From positions 1-20,576 of the forward strand of contig JBKEEC010000015.1 of NCBI GenBank assembly GCA_047975785.1: a DNA stretch of 20,576 nucleotides, in the 5' to 3' direction. The DNA is from JACXVD01 sp047975785. Its GTDB lineage: Bacteria > Pseudomonadota > Alphaproteobacteria > Sphingomonadales > Sphingomonadaceae. The notes beneath the pieces are model-generated. The model saw only the letters and a list, made by a program, of their open reading frames with translations. It was not told the DNA's origin and made no database searches. This document shows, piece by piece, positions 7,216 to 15,336 of this stretch; within the stretch, counting starts at the first letter, position 1; each line of letters opens with the position of its first letter. A program made the position numbers and the translations under genes.

Positions 7216-7446
7216 TCAGCCTTTTTTGAGCGACAGCCCGCCAAAACGCTTGTTAAAGCGTGCAACCTGGCCACCTTCATTCAGGATGCGCTGGTTGCCG
7301 CCGGTCCATGCCGGGTGGCTGGTCGGATCAATATCAAGCGAGAGCACATCGCCTTCCTTGCCCCATGTCGAATGAGTCTGGAATTCGGTGCCATCTGTCA
7401 TCTTGACAGTGATCAGGTGATAATCGGGGTGCCCTTCGGCTTTCAT
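7216..7446 (-). CDS. rpmE: 50S ribosomal protein L31 (zinc-free type)
   Basis: bL31, a small protein of the large ribosomal subunit that bridges to the 30S head. The 76-residue product has the family features H-P-D-Y-H near the start, M-T-D-G-T-E-F, S-T-W-G-K-E-G-D, S-H-P-A-W-T-G-G-N-Q and F-N-K-R-F. It contains no cysteine, so it belongs to the zinc-independent form seen across Alphaproteobacteria. ATG at 7446 is preceded by AAAGGA at eight bases. The gene appears to be monocistronic, between its own promoter region and the bidirectional terminator. Confidence 0.97.
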   Translation of the reverse strand: MKAEGHPDYHLITVKMTDGTEFQTHSTWGKEGDVLSLDIDPTSHPAWTGGNQRILNEGGQVARFNKRFGGLSLKKG

Positions 7447-7497
7447 AACATCAATCCTTTTGCGTCTGACCGGTTCCGACCGGCCTGCAATTGCGGG

Positions 7498-7511
7498 AAA
7501 GGCGCGCCTTT
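7498..7511. repeat. Perfect 14-bp palindrome upstream of rpmE
   Basis: AAAGGCGCGCCTTT is its own reverse complement. It overlaps the proposed rpmE -10 box and start-site region, so an operator role is possible. As RNA it would make only a very short stem. Confidence 0.6.
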
Positions 7512-7535
7512 AAGGCCCTGCGCCGGTTTTGGCAA
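7508..7535 (-). promoter_or_regulatory. Possible rpmE promoter
   Basis: On the minus strand TTGCCA (7530-7535) is followed by a 16-base spacer and TTAAAG (7508-7513). This is a plausible -35/-10 pair about 60 bases before the rpmE ATG. The -10 is only a moderate match. Confidence 0.4.
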
Positions 7536-7551
7536 GAGCTTATCATGCCCC

Positions 7552-7581
7552 CCTAGTCGTACCTAGTCTTACCCAGTCGTA
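7552..7581. repeat. Three tandem 10-bp repeats between fabZ and rpmE
   Basis: CCTAGTCGTA (7552-7561), CCTAGTCTTA (7562-7571) and CCCAGTCGTA (7572-7581) follow one another without spacers. The 10-bp period is close to one helical turn, so the same face is repeated. They lie just after the fabZ stop and upstream of the proposed rpmE promoter. Confidence 0.8.
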
Positions 7582-7592
7582 TCCCTGCACGA

Positions 7593-8066
7593 TCAGGCCG
7601 CACCAGAAGGCGGGTCTGCCATCATAGCCGTGAATTTAACCTCGCTGGCAAGCTGGCCATTCACTTCCGCCCGTCCGGCAAACTTGCACACGCGCGAACG
7701 CTTCTGCACAAAATGGACATGCAGATCCAGCAGGCATCCCGGTTCCACCGGCGTACGGAACTTGGCTTCCTCAATCGCCATGAAATAGACCAGCTTGCCC
7801 GTTCCGGCCAGTTCGAAAGATTCGATTGCAAGAATTCCTGCTGCCTGTGCCATGGCTTCAACCTGCAAAACGCCGGGCATAATCGGGCTACCGGGAAAAT
7901 GGCCCTGAAAGAAATCCTCGTTAAAGCTGACCGCTTTTACCGCATGGATGCTTTCCCCCAATTCAAGGGACTGCACCCGGTCGACCAGCAACATCGGATA
8001 GCGATGCGGCAGGGCATTGAGAATTTTACGAATGTCATACGCAGATGCGCCGGAATCCTGACTCAT
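7593..8066 (-). CDS. fabZ: 3-hydroxyacyl-ACP dehydratase FabZ
   Basis: Dehydrates (3R)-3-hydroxyacyl-ACP to trans-2-enoyl-ACP in type II fatty acid synthesis in the cytoplasm. The 157-residue hotdog-fold protein has L-P-H-R-Y-P-M-L-L-V-D-R-V (about 19-31) and F-F-Q-G-H-F-P-G-S-P-I-M-P-G-V-L-Q-V-E-A-M-A-Q. The catalytic pair is H56 and E70. ATG at 8066 was chosen over the longer open frame: it sits 22 nt after the skp stop with AGGGGC upstream and gives the normal length. It closes the pyrH-to-fabZ gene run. The lpxD gene that usually precedes it and the lpxA gene that usually follows are both absent. Confidence 0.97.
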   Translation of the reverse strand: MSQDSGASAYDIRKILNALPHRYPMLLVDRVQSLELGESIHAVKAVSFNEDFFQGHFPGSPIMPGVLQVEAMAQAAGILAIESFELAGTGKLVYFMAIEEAKFRTPVEPGCLLDLHVHFVQKRSRVCKFAGRAEVNGQLASEVKFTAMMADPPSGAA

Positions 8067-8088
8067 GCCCTGCCCCTGTTTGTTCAGA

Positions 8089-8763
8089 TTAACGGCCCGA
8101 AGGGGCCGGGCCTGCCTGCTGCGCCCCGCCCTGCTGCTGGGCAGCGGCTGCGCGCTGCTCACGCACCTCGCGCGGCTCCCATCCCTGCGGAGGAACAATC
8201 TGGGCCGAGGGAAGCAGGGTATTCAGTTCGTTTATCACGTCCTGAGTCATGTTATAGCCCGCATCGGCATAGATGATTGCGCCCTGGGTCGGGTCCAGAA
8301 TCAGGGTGACACTCTTTTTCTTCGCCGCATTTTGCACTGCTGCGGTCAGCTGGTCCTGAATCTGCTCATCCACATAGGCCTGACTGAGTGCAACCGGCTG
8401 CAGCATACGCACCAGTTCATCCTGAGCGGACTGGCGGAGCTGGGCAATCTGGTTGGCCTGCTGCTGCAAGGCCTGCTGATTGGGACTGGCGGCCTGACGA
8501 TCTGCGTTGAACTTGTCCACCATGGGCTGCAACTGGGCAGCAACCTGCTGACGACGGGCCTCGGCCTGATCAATCTGGGCCTTGTAGGTTGTCTGCCGCT
8601 GTTGTTCAGCCGTTTTGTATGCCTGTGAATTGGCAACTACTGCCGGCATACTGACAACGCCAATACCTTTGACAATTTGTTGCGCCATGACAGGAGCGGC
8701 CAGCATTGGCGTGGCAGCCAATGCCAGACCCAGTGCGAGAAGGGGTTGAGATAGCTTTTTCAT
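8089..8763 (-). CDS. skp: OmpH/Skp-family periplasmic chaperone
   Basis: Predicted periplasmic chaperone that holds unfolded outer-membrane proteins on the way to the BAM complex. The 224-residue product has a signal peptide (cleavage probably after V-M-A, residue 27), a short strand region, and a long Q/A-rich helical section (about 48-130) expected to form the coiled-coil arms. A conserved closing segment, S-V-T-L-I-L-D-P-T-Q-G-A-I-I-Y-A-D, follows. The Q/A/P-rich C-terminal tail (about 195-224) is longer than in E. coli Skp. Its ATG overlaps the bamA stop by one base (TGATG), which suggests translational coupling. Confidence 0.9.
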   Translation of the reverse strand: MKKLSQPLLALGLALAATPMLAAPVMAQQIVKGIGVVSMPAVVANSQAYKTAEQQRQTTYKAQIDQAEARRQQVAAQLQPMVDKFNADRQAASPNQQALQQQANQIAQLRQSAQDELVRMLQPVALSQAYVDEQIQDQLTAAVQNAAKKKSVTLILDPTQGAIIYADAGYNMTQDVINELNTLLPSAQIVPPQGWEPREVREQRAAAAQQQGGAQQAGPAPSGR

Positions 8764-11465
8764 CAGAATTGGGTTCCTACATTGAACGTGAATCGTTTTG
8801 TATCATCGCCGTCCTGTTTCATCAGAACCTGTGCGAAATCAATACGGAACGGACCAAAGGGAGAGTTCCAGTTTACCCCGATACCCACAGAAACACGGGG
8901 CTTGGGTGAATTGCCCAGGAAAGATTCCTGGAAAGGAGGAATATTGGAAAAGAGCTGCTGGTTTGCCGCACCACTGCCATCGGTCGGATTGGTCGTGATG
9001 GTATAAATCGGATTACCGCTGGTGTCTGTCCCGGTCTGCTCCTGATAGAGTGCATTCCCGTTCGTATCACGCTGCGGGATGGAGCAGCCACCAGGCCACC
9101 CGCAATCGGTGATGAGATTCGGGCTGGTCAGATTCCACAATGCGCCGGCATCAACAAAGATGGACGGACGCAGGCCCATTTCACGCGCGCCGGAGCCAAG
9201 GGGAATCTCCAGTTCTGCACGGCCAAGATAATAGCTCTTTCCGCCCAGAGAATCATCCGCCACGCGTTTGCGATCTGTCACCAGTTCGGGAATACCGTCA
9301 CCATCGGCATCTTCCCATGGCTGGCGCAGAACGCGCGGTCCCACCCCGCGAATATCAAAACCGCGGAATTGTGGTTCCCCCAGGAAGAAGCGGTCGGTCA
9401 GGCGAACCTTATCAACCCCTGCCAGCCCACGATCCTTGAGGCCCATAATATGGCCACCCTCGGCATTGACAGAGAAGATGAAACCCTTGCCCAAGGGCCA
9501 GAATTTTGATGCCTTGCCGCGGAAACGCAGATAGCGTTCCGACCCGCCCAGGCCTGCAAATTCCGCCCCCAGCGTAACACTGGTTCCGCGGGTCGGACGG
9601 TAATTGCTGTCCAGATTGTTATAGACCAGGTTCAGGCCGAGAATCGAACTGGTGCGACTCCCGATGGCATCGCACAGATAGCGCCCGGCAAGCAGAGGCT
9701 CACACGTATTGATCCCGTCACCATCCAGATCGGCAAAATAGGTGTTCTGGTCCAGCGTCACCTTGTCATAATTGAAAGTGTAGCTGCCAATCAGCGACAT
9801 ATATTCTGTCAGCGGCGCACCCAGACGAAGGGAAATACCTGTGGTTGACTGCTTGTAGGTCGTGTTCCTGTCCGAGTTCAGATAGTTGAAGCTATTGAGA
9901 TCCCGCCGGTAAATATCCGCACCAAAGGAAATATTCCGGTCAAACACATAAGGTTCGGTAAAGCTGATGCCTGCAGATCTGGAATAGCGCGACCAGTTGA
10001 CATTGGCGCCTACAGTCTGCCCACGACCACGAAAGTTACGCTGCTTGATGGATGCAGCGAGGATGAAGCTTTCAAGCGAGGAGAAACCGGCAGAAAGCTG
10101 CAGTTCGCCTGTTGCCTGTTCTTCAACATTCGCTTCAAGAACAATGCGGTCTTCCTCGGCTCCCTGCTTCTGGTCAACCTCGAAATTTTCCTGGAAATAG
10201 CCAAGAGACTTGATCCGGTTGGCGGAACGCTTGACCTGCAGGGAGTTGAACGCATCGCCTTCTGCCGTGCGGAACTCCCGGCGGACAACCTTGTCCTGGG
10301 TCAGCGTATTGCCGTTCACATCAACCCGTTCCACATAAACGCGCGGCGTTTCACGAATGACGAAGGTTACATCCATCGTCAGGTCATCTTTGTTGCGAGT
10401 AAACCGGGGCGATACATCGGCAAAGGCATAGCCAAAGGTTCCCGCCAGTTCCGTCATGCTCTCAACGGTATCTTCCACCGTCTTGGCATTATACCACTGG
10501 CCTTCCTTGATCGACAGATTGCGGGTCATGGCTTCGCTGTCAAAATCGCGAAGCTGGCTTTCCACCTTCACATCGCCAAATTTATAACGCTCTCCTTCTT
10601 CCACCACATAGGTAATGATGAAGTCCCGCTTGTCCGGTGTCAGCTCTGCCACAGCAGAAACCACGCGAAAATCGGCATAGCCTTCTGTCAGGTAGAACTG
10701 GCGCAGCTTCTGCTGGTCAAAGGCCATACGGTCAGGATCATAGCTGGTATTCGAGCTGAATATCTTGGTAATGCCCGATTGCTTGGTCATCATTTCGCTG
10801 CGCAATTCCCCGTCAGAGAATTGCTCATTGCCAATGATGTTAATCTGGCGAACCTTGCTTTTCGGTCCTTCGTTGACCTCAAATACAATATCGACCCGGT
10901 TTTGCGGCAACTGAACCATTTTCGGCTCAACCGTGGCGGCAAAACGTCCCTGTCGCTTATACAGCTCAATGATACGGGCCACATCGGCCCGCACTTTCGA
11001 GCGGGTAAAAATCTGTCGCGCAGCCAGTTTGATTTCCGGCTGGATCTTGTCATCCTTGATGCGCTTGTTACCTTCAAGAATGATACGGTTGATAATCGGG
11101 TTTTCTGTTACCTCAATCACAACCGCGCCATTATCATTGCGCACGCTGACATCGGCAAACAGCTCTGTGGCGTAGAGATCCTTGATCGCCTGATCCGCTG
11201 CTGCCTGAGTATAGGGATCGCCCACGCGCAGTTTGATATAGCTGAGAATGGTTTGCGGTTCGAGCCGCTGCGACCCATTAATGGTGATTGAGGTAATCGT
11301 ATCACCGGCAGGGGCCGCAAGAGATGCCGAAGCCCCCGTATCCGAAGCCCCCTGAGCCTGGGCCAGTTGCGGAATACCGCACAGCATGGTGCCGCACAGC
11401 AGCGTAATTCCAAGGCGTGCAGCCGAAGTGGTTTTGCTCTTGCCCGCCAATTTCCGTCCGTTCAT
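8763..11465 (-). CDS. bamA: Outer membrane protein assembly factor BamA
   Basis: Central subunit of the BAM complex that folds and inserts beta-barrel proteins in the outer membrane. The 900-residue precursor has a signal peptide (cleavage probably after A-Q-A, residue 37), five POTRA domains (about 56-123, 124-200, 203-292, 294-372, 375-449) and a C-terminal 16-strand barrel (about 450-900). The conserved RGF of loop 6 is at 701-703, and a terminal phenylalanine ends the beta-signal. It is longer than E. coli BamA (810) because of extended barrel loops. Two of these carry D-x-D-G-D-G-I motifs (579-585, 719-725), and pairs of cysteines occur at C588/C598 and C788/C794. ATG at 11465 has GGGAAG nine bases upstream. 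It lies between rseP and skp, the standard order. Confidence 0.98.
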   Translation of the reverse strand: MNGRKLAGKSKTTSAARLGITLLCGTMLCGIPQLAQAQGASDTGASASLAAPAGDTITSITINGSQRLEPQTILSYIKLRVGDPYTQAAADQAIKDLYATELFADVSVRNDNGAVVIEVTENPIINRIILEGNKRIKDDKIQPEIKLAARQIFTRSKVRADVARIIELYKRQGRFAATVEPKMVQLPQNRVDIVFEVNEGPKSKVRQINIIGNEQFSDGELRSEMMTKQSGITKIFSSNTSYDPDRMAFDQQKLRQFYLTEGYADFRVVSAVAELTPDKRDFIITYVVEEGERYKFGDVKVESQLRDFDSEAMTRNLSIKEGQWYNAKTVEDTVESMTELAGTFGYAFADVSPRFTRNKDDLTMDVTFVIRETPRVYVERVDVNGNTLTQDKVVRREFRTAEGDAFNSLQVKRSANRIKSLGYFQENFEVDQKQGAEEDRIVLEANVEEQATGELQLSAGFSSLESFILAASIKQRNFRGRGQTVGANVNWSRYSRSAGISFTEPYVFDRNISFGADIYRRDLNSFNYLNSDRNTTYKQSTTGISLRLGAPLTEYMSLIGSYTFNYDKVTLDQNTYFADLDGDGINTCEPLLAGRYLCDAIGSRTSSILGLNLVYNNLDSNYRPTRGTSVTLGAEFAGLGGSERYLRFRGKASKFWPLGKGFIFSVNAEGGHIMGLKDRGLAGVDKVRLTDRFFLGEPQFRGFDIRGVGPRVLRQPWEDADGDGIPELVTDRKRVADDSLGGKSYYLGRAELEIPLGSGAREMGLRPSIFVDAGALWNLTSPNLITDCGWPGGCSIPQRDTNGNALYQEQTGTDTSGNPIYTITTNPTDGSGAANQQLFSNIPPFQESFLGNSPKPRVSVGIGVNWNSPFGPFRIDFAQVLMKQDGDDTKRFTFNVGTQF

Positions 11466-11614
11466 AGATACGGTCTTCCCGTTTCATTCTTGCGCTATCA
11501 CGGAAGCTGCGGCCAGTGGGCCGGAACCTGCCATTGCAGCCCCTTGCCCGATGCCGGCTTTCCAATCAAGCAGATGGTTGCATCTATCGCTTGCGCTGTG
11601 GTTCCTATCCCCGG

Positions 11615-12733
11615 TTATCCTCCAAACAGCGGAAGGGTTACGAGATCCTGTATTGTGACGAATAGCATCAGTGCCAAAACAAAGGCTACACCGGTGCGAT
11701 ACGCCATTTCCTGACCGCGAAGGCCCACCGGCTTGCGGCGGATTGCTTCTGCCGCATAGAAAGCCAGGTGCCCACCGTCGAGCGCAGGAATTGGCAGCAG
11801 GTTAATGAATGCCAAGTTAATCGAAATCAGCGCCACGAAATTGACAAAGGCCAACGGCCCAAGACTAAGCTGTTCGCCGGAATATTTGGCAATCTTGATG
11901 GGACCACCCAGTTCCTTGACCGAGCGTTCTCCGGTAAAGATTTGCGCGATTCCGGTAATCATCATGCGCATGATGCTGCCGGTCTGGTCCACCGCAAGCA
12001 CCAGGGATTCTCCCGGCCCTACCGGCACAGCCCGCGGTGCGGCCGCATAAATCCCGATCCTGCCAATGCGCGATTCGTTGCCGAAACGGTCTTTTTCAGT
12101 GACGGATGCCAGCGTTACCGGCATGGTAATATCGCGCCCGCCACGCTCCACCGTGACATCAACCGTGCGCCCCGGATACATCATCACTGTCTGGCTGACA
12201 TCCTGAAAGCCATCCATTGAGCGCCCGTCAATCGCCACAATCCGGTCATCGACCAGCAGGCCAGCGGCAGCGGCCGGCGAATCATCTGAAAAACCGCCAA
12301 TCTTGCTACTGGCCTCAATCGTGCCATAGATCATGTTGAAGGCCGCAAAAATAGCGATAGTAATCAGCAAATTGGCGGCAGGACCCGCGAATACGATCAA
12401 CGCCCGTTTCCACAAGGCCGCATACTGGAAGCTGCCATCGCGCTCTTCCTTGCTGACACTGGCCATTTGCTGTGCATCAGGGATGCTGGCGGGGTTCATA
12501 TCACCCTTGAACTGCACATAGCCACCAAGGGGCAACATCGACAGTTTCCAGCGTGTCCCGTGCTTATCCGTCCAGCCGAACATTTCCTTGCCAAAGCCAA
12601 TTGAAAATGCCTCAGCCTTTACGCCGAACCAGCGCGCCACCAGATAATGCCCCAGCTCATGCAAGGTCACAAGCGGGCCAAGAACCAGCAAAAATCCAAC
12701 TATCCACATCCAGAAAGGCGGGGTCTCAAACAC
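11615..12733 (-). CDS. rseP: Site-2 metalloprotease RseP
   Basis: Intramembrane zinc protease that cleaves anti-sigma factors in the envelope stress response and removes signal-peptide remnants. In the 372-residue product, the zinc motif H-E-L-G-H (H25, E26, H29) lies in the first membrane helix. The third ligand is in P-A-L-D-G-G-H (D319) near the C-terminus. One PDZ domain (about 145-200) is visible where E. coli has two. GTG at 12733 was chosen: it lies one base after the ispC stop, has GGAG upstream, and begins just before the first helix. The longer open frame inside ispC was rejected. It is followed by a 149-nt gap before bamA. Confidence 0.93.
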   Translation of the reverse strand: MFETPPFWMWIVGFLLVLGPLVTLHELGHYLVARWFGVKAEAFSIGFGKEMFGWTDKHGTRWKLSMLPLGGYVQFKGDMNPASIPDAQQMASVSKEERDGSFQYAALWKRALIVFAGPAANLLITIAIFAAFNMIYGTIEASSKIGGFSDDSPAAAAGLLVDDRIVAIDGRSMDGFQDVSQTVMMYPGRTVDVTVERGGRDITMPVTLASVTEKDRFGNESRIGRIGIYAAAPRAVPVGPGESLVLAVDQTGSIMRMMITGIAQIFTGERSVKELGGPIKIAKYSGEQLSLGPLAFVNFVALISINLAFINLLPIPALDGGHLAFYAAEAIRRKPVGLRGQEMAYRTGVAFVLALMLFVTIQDLVTLPLFGG

Positions 12734-12734
12734 G

Positions 12735-13889
12735 TCAGGCAAACTCCAGTGTCTCGGTCGCCCATTGCCGCGCCTGCCTGTCCACCTGCAGGACATCATC
12801 AAGCGTGGCAGGAGACGGCGGAAGGTCGCGCATAAGCGTTTCCTCAACCGTTAGGGCGATTTGGGTGAACCCGATCTGACCGGCAAGAAAAGCTGCTACG
12901 GCCACTTCATTGGCGGCATTGAGCACCGCAGGTACGGCTCCGCCCTGTTCAGCTGCCTCTCGCGCCAGACGCGTGGCAGGAAAACGCACTTCATCGGGTG
13001 TAAAGAAGCTCAATGTTCCAATTTCGGGCAAATCGAGAGGCCTGCACGGTGTGTCCATCCGGTCAGGCCAGGCAAGGCAGCTCGCGATAGGCACGCGCAT
13101 ATCGGATGGGCCAAGCTGGGCCAGTGTCGAACCATCACGATATTCCACCATGGAATGAATGATGCTCTGGGGGTGGACGATGATCCTGATCCTGTCCAGG
13201 CCTACGGGAAACAACTGATGGGCCTCGATCAGTTCCAGCCCCTTGTTCATCATGGTCGCACTATCGACACTGATCTTGGCACCCATGTCCCAGTTGGGGT
13301 GGCGGACGGCCTGTTCGGGCGTTGCTGCCGCAAGCTGCGCATCATTCCATTCACGAAATGGACCACCGCTGGCCGTCAGGGATATCCAGCGGACATCCTC
13401 TGTTCGGTTTTGCTGCAGGCATTGGAATATCGCATTATGCTCGCTATCGACAGGCAGCAGGATTGCCCCGGACCGGGCGACGCTGGCTGTCATTATGCTG
13501 CCAGCAGAGACCAGCGCCTCCTTGTTTGCCAGCGCAATGGTTCCGCCCTGTTCAATCGCCGCCATAACCGGCGCCAGCCCCGCACAGCCGACAATGGCTG
13601 CAATAGTCATATCGCTCCCGCAGGCGGCGGCATCGCATAGGGCCTGCGCCCCTCCGCTGCAGACAATATCGGTGTCTGCCAGCTCTGCACGCAAATCTGC
13701 AAGATGCGCTTCATCGGCCACGACCACGCATTGCGGGGTGAACTCCCTGGCCAGAGCCGCAAGGTCGGTGACATTGCGGTTGGCAGTAAGAACATCAACC
13801 CGCCACGCATCACGATTACGCCGCACGAGATCCAGCGTTGACTGACCGACGGAACCGGTTGCTCCCAAAACACTGATCGAACGGGTCAT
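12735..13889 (-). CDS. ispC: 1-deoxy-D-xylulose 5-phosphate reductoisomerase
   Basis: IspC (Dxr) converts 1-deoxy-D-xylulose 5-phosphate to 2-C-methyl-D-erythritol 4-phosphate with NADPH, the committed step of the MEP isoprenoid pathway. The 384-residue product has the NADPH site G-A-T-G-S-V-G-Q-S-T (9-18), A-N-K-E (121-124) and the metal-binding P-V-D-S-E-H-N-A-I-F-Q (D148, E150). It also has T-A-S-G-G-P-F (172-178), H-P-N-W-D-M-G (197-203) and M-N-K-G-L-E with E219. ATG at 13889 has GAGG eight bases upstream and gives the standard N-terminus. An 18-residue upstream extension overlaps cdsA and was rejected. Its product feeds the lipid carrier made by UppS, encoded in the same run. Confidence 0.98.
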   Translation of the reverse strand: MTRSISVLGATGSVGQSTLDLVRRNRDAWRVDVLTANRNVTDLAALAREFTPQCVVVADEAHLADLRAELADTDIVCSGGAQALCDAAACGSDMTIAAIVGCAGLAPVMAAIEQGGTIALANKEALVSAGSIMTASVARSGAILLPVDSEHNAIFQCLQQNRTEDVRWISLTASGGPFREWNDAQLAAATPEQAVRHPNWDMGAKISVDSATMMNKGLELIEAHQLFPVGLDRIRIIVHPQSIIHSMVEYRDGSTLAQLGPSDMRVPIASCLAWPDRMDTPCRPLDLPEIGTLSFFTPDEVRFPATRLAREAAEQGGAVPAVLNAANEVAVAAFLAGQIGFTQIALTVEETLMRDLPPSPATLDDVLQVDRQARQWATETLEFA

Positions 13890-13899
13890 CTTCCGCGCC

Positions 13900-14610
13900 T
13901 CACCCGATATTACGTGTGATTGCCAGAATGAAGAATACGGCAATCAGGCCATCGACCCGGTCAAACAATCCGCCATGGCCAGGAATGAGTTTTCCCGAAT
14001 CCTTGACCCCTGCACGGCGCTTCATCCAGCTTTCGAAAAAATCGCCCGCCTGTGCGATAATGGCAATCACGCTGCCATACAAAAACGCACCGGCAACACT
14101 GCGCCAGCCAAAAACACCGAAACCACCCAGGCTGAACTGGCCCACTTCGGGCACGTAATATTCAACCCCCAGACAGACCAGAGATGCCCCCAGCATACCG
14201 CCAATCAGACCCGCCCATGTTTTGGAAGGGCTAAGAGCGGGGGCAATTTTCGGTCCGCCAATGGCACGGCCTGCAAAATAGGCTCCGATATCAACTGCAA
14301 AAACCGGCAACAGAAAGCCGATAAAAACAAACCAGCCCGGATAGCCGGCCCGGATCGCGACCAGGCTCAACGCTGCCCCGCCAATGTAAATCACACCAAA
14401 AAACAGCCAGGCGATTTCGCGCAGGGGCGAGCGGGCAAAATCACGCACCAGCCCGTTCCACTCCCACAATACACCCACGCCCGTCAGCGCAACCAGAGCA
14501 ACCCATACCCAGCCGCCAAACCACAAGGCAGCAGCAGCGATGGCCAGCATCACCAGAGCTGAAACCGTGCGTATGCCCAGATCGGATTTTTTCGCCCCAC
14601 CAGAACTCAT
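13900..14610 (-). CDS. cdsA: Phosphatidate cytidylyltransferase CdsA
   Basis: Makes CDP-diacylglycerol from phosphatidic acid and CTP at the inner membrane, the entry to phospholipid synthesis. The 236-residue product is strongly hydrophobic with about seven membrane segments. The family signature is visible in parts: S-P-S-K-T-W-A-G (127-134), G-D-F-F-E-S (189-194), and K-D-S-G-K-L-I-P-G-H-G-G followed by D-R-V-D (203-220). ATG at 14610 is preceded by a full AAGGAGGT. It lies 42 nt after uppS and 10 nt before ispC. Confidence 0.97.
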   Translation of the reverse strand: MSSGGAKKSDLGIRTVSALVMLAIAAAALWFGGWVWVALVALTGVGVLWEWNGLVRDFARSPLREIAWLFFGVIYIGGAALSLVAIRAGYPGWFVFIGFLLPVFAVDIGAYFAGRAIGGPKIAPALSPSKTWAGLIGGMLGASLVCLGVEYYVPEVGQFSLGGFGVFGWRSVAGAFLYGSVIAIIAQAGDFFESWMKRRAGVKDSGKLIPGHGGLFDRVDGLIAVFFILAITRNIG

Positions 14611-14652
14611 AACAGGGTTATACCTCCTTGGGTCCAGGCCCGGAACAGTGCA

Positions 14653-15336
14653 TCAGCGCCCGCCATAACGGCGCTCCCGTGCAGCAAAATCATCCAGCGC
14701 GGCCTGCAGATGCGCCGGGGTGAAATCCGGCCACAAAGTATCAACAAACAGCATTTCAGCATAGGCACATTGCCACAGCAGAAAATTGGACAGCCGCACC
14801 TCGCCGCTGGTGCGAATCAGCAAATCCAGCGGCGGCAGGTCAGCAGTATCAAGATGCTGCTCTATGGTTTCAGGGGTAATATCCCCTTCAGCCGCGGCCT
14901 GTGTGGCAGCGCGGGCAATTTCCTGCTGCGATCCATAGTTCAGCGCCACGGCAAGCGTATGCCTGCCCGATGCCGTCCGCTCCAGCGCATCTTCCAGCAT
15001 CTCTACAATATCGGGAGCCAGAGAACGCCAGTCACCAATGATTTTAAGCTTCACATCATTGGCGACAAATTCTGGCAGGTCAGATCTGATAAATTTGCGC
15101 ATCAAATTCATCAGATCATCCACTTCATCTTCCGGTCGCTTCCAGTTCTCAGAGGAAAAGGCATAAAGTGTCAGACATTCCAGCCCCATCTTTTCCACCG
15201 AGCGCACCAGCTTGCGCACCGCATCCACACCCTGCCTGTGTCCCATGGCACGCGGCAGCTTGCGCTGTTTTGCCCAGCGTCCATTGCCATCCATGATAAT
15301 GGCGACATGGCGCGCCTGTGCCCCCCCGGATGTCAC
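14653..15336 (-). CDS. uppS: Undecaprenyl diphosphate synthase (cis-prenyltransferase)
   Basis: Condenses isopentenyl diphosphate units onto farnesyl diphosphate to build the C55 carrier for peptidoglycan and other cell-wall polymers. The 227-residue product has the catalytic M-D-G-N-G-R-W motif (D16), the S-S-E-N-W substrate loop (61-65) and the R-T-S-G-E-V-R-L-S-N-F-L-L-W-Q block (175-189) followed by A-Y-A-E. The start is GTG at 15336, the only in-frame start available, with GGAG eight bases upstream. It overlaps the stop of a 16-codon reading frame by 4 nt. A run of seven G follows directly after the start codon. The N-terminus is therefore the least certain part. Confidence 0.95.
   Translation of the reverse strand: MTSGGAQARHVAIIMDGNGRWAKQRKLPRAMGHRQGVDAVRKLVRSVEKMGLECLTLYAFSSENWKRPEDEVDDLMNLMRKFIRSDLPEFVANDVKLKIIGDWRSLAPDIVEMLEDALERTASGRHTLAVALNYGSQQEIARAATQAAAEGDITPETIEQHLDTADLPPLDLLIRTSGEVRLSNFLLWQCAYAEMLFVDTLWPDFTPAHLQAALDDFAARERRYGGR

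Noticed and set aside
10779..11291. Plus-strand open frame of 170 codons opposite bamA
   Set aside because: It mirrors the bamA reading frame and has no homology or ribosome site. Long antisense frames are common opposite GC-rich genes.
12861..13640. Plus-strand open frame of 259 codons opposite ispC
   Set aside because: ispC on the other strand is beyond doubt from its motifs. The antisense frame has a cysteine- and arginine-rich composition typical of shadow frames.
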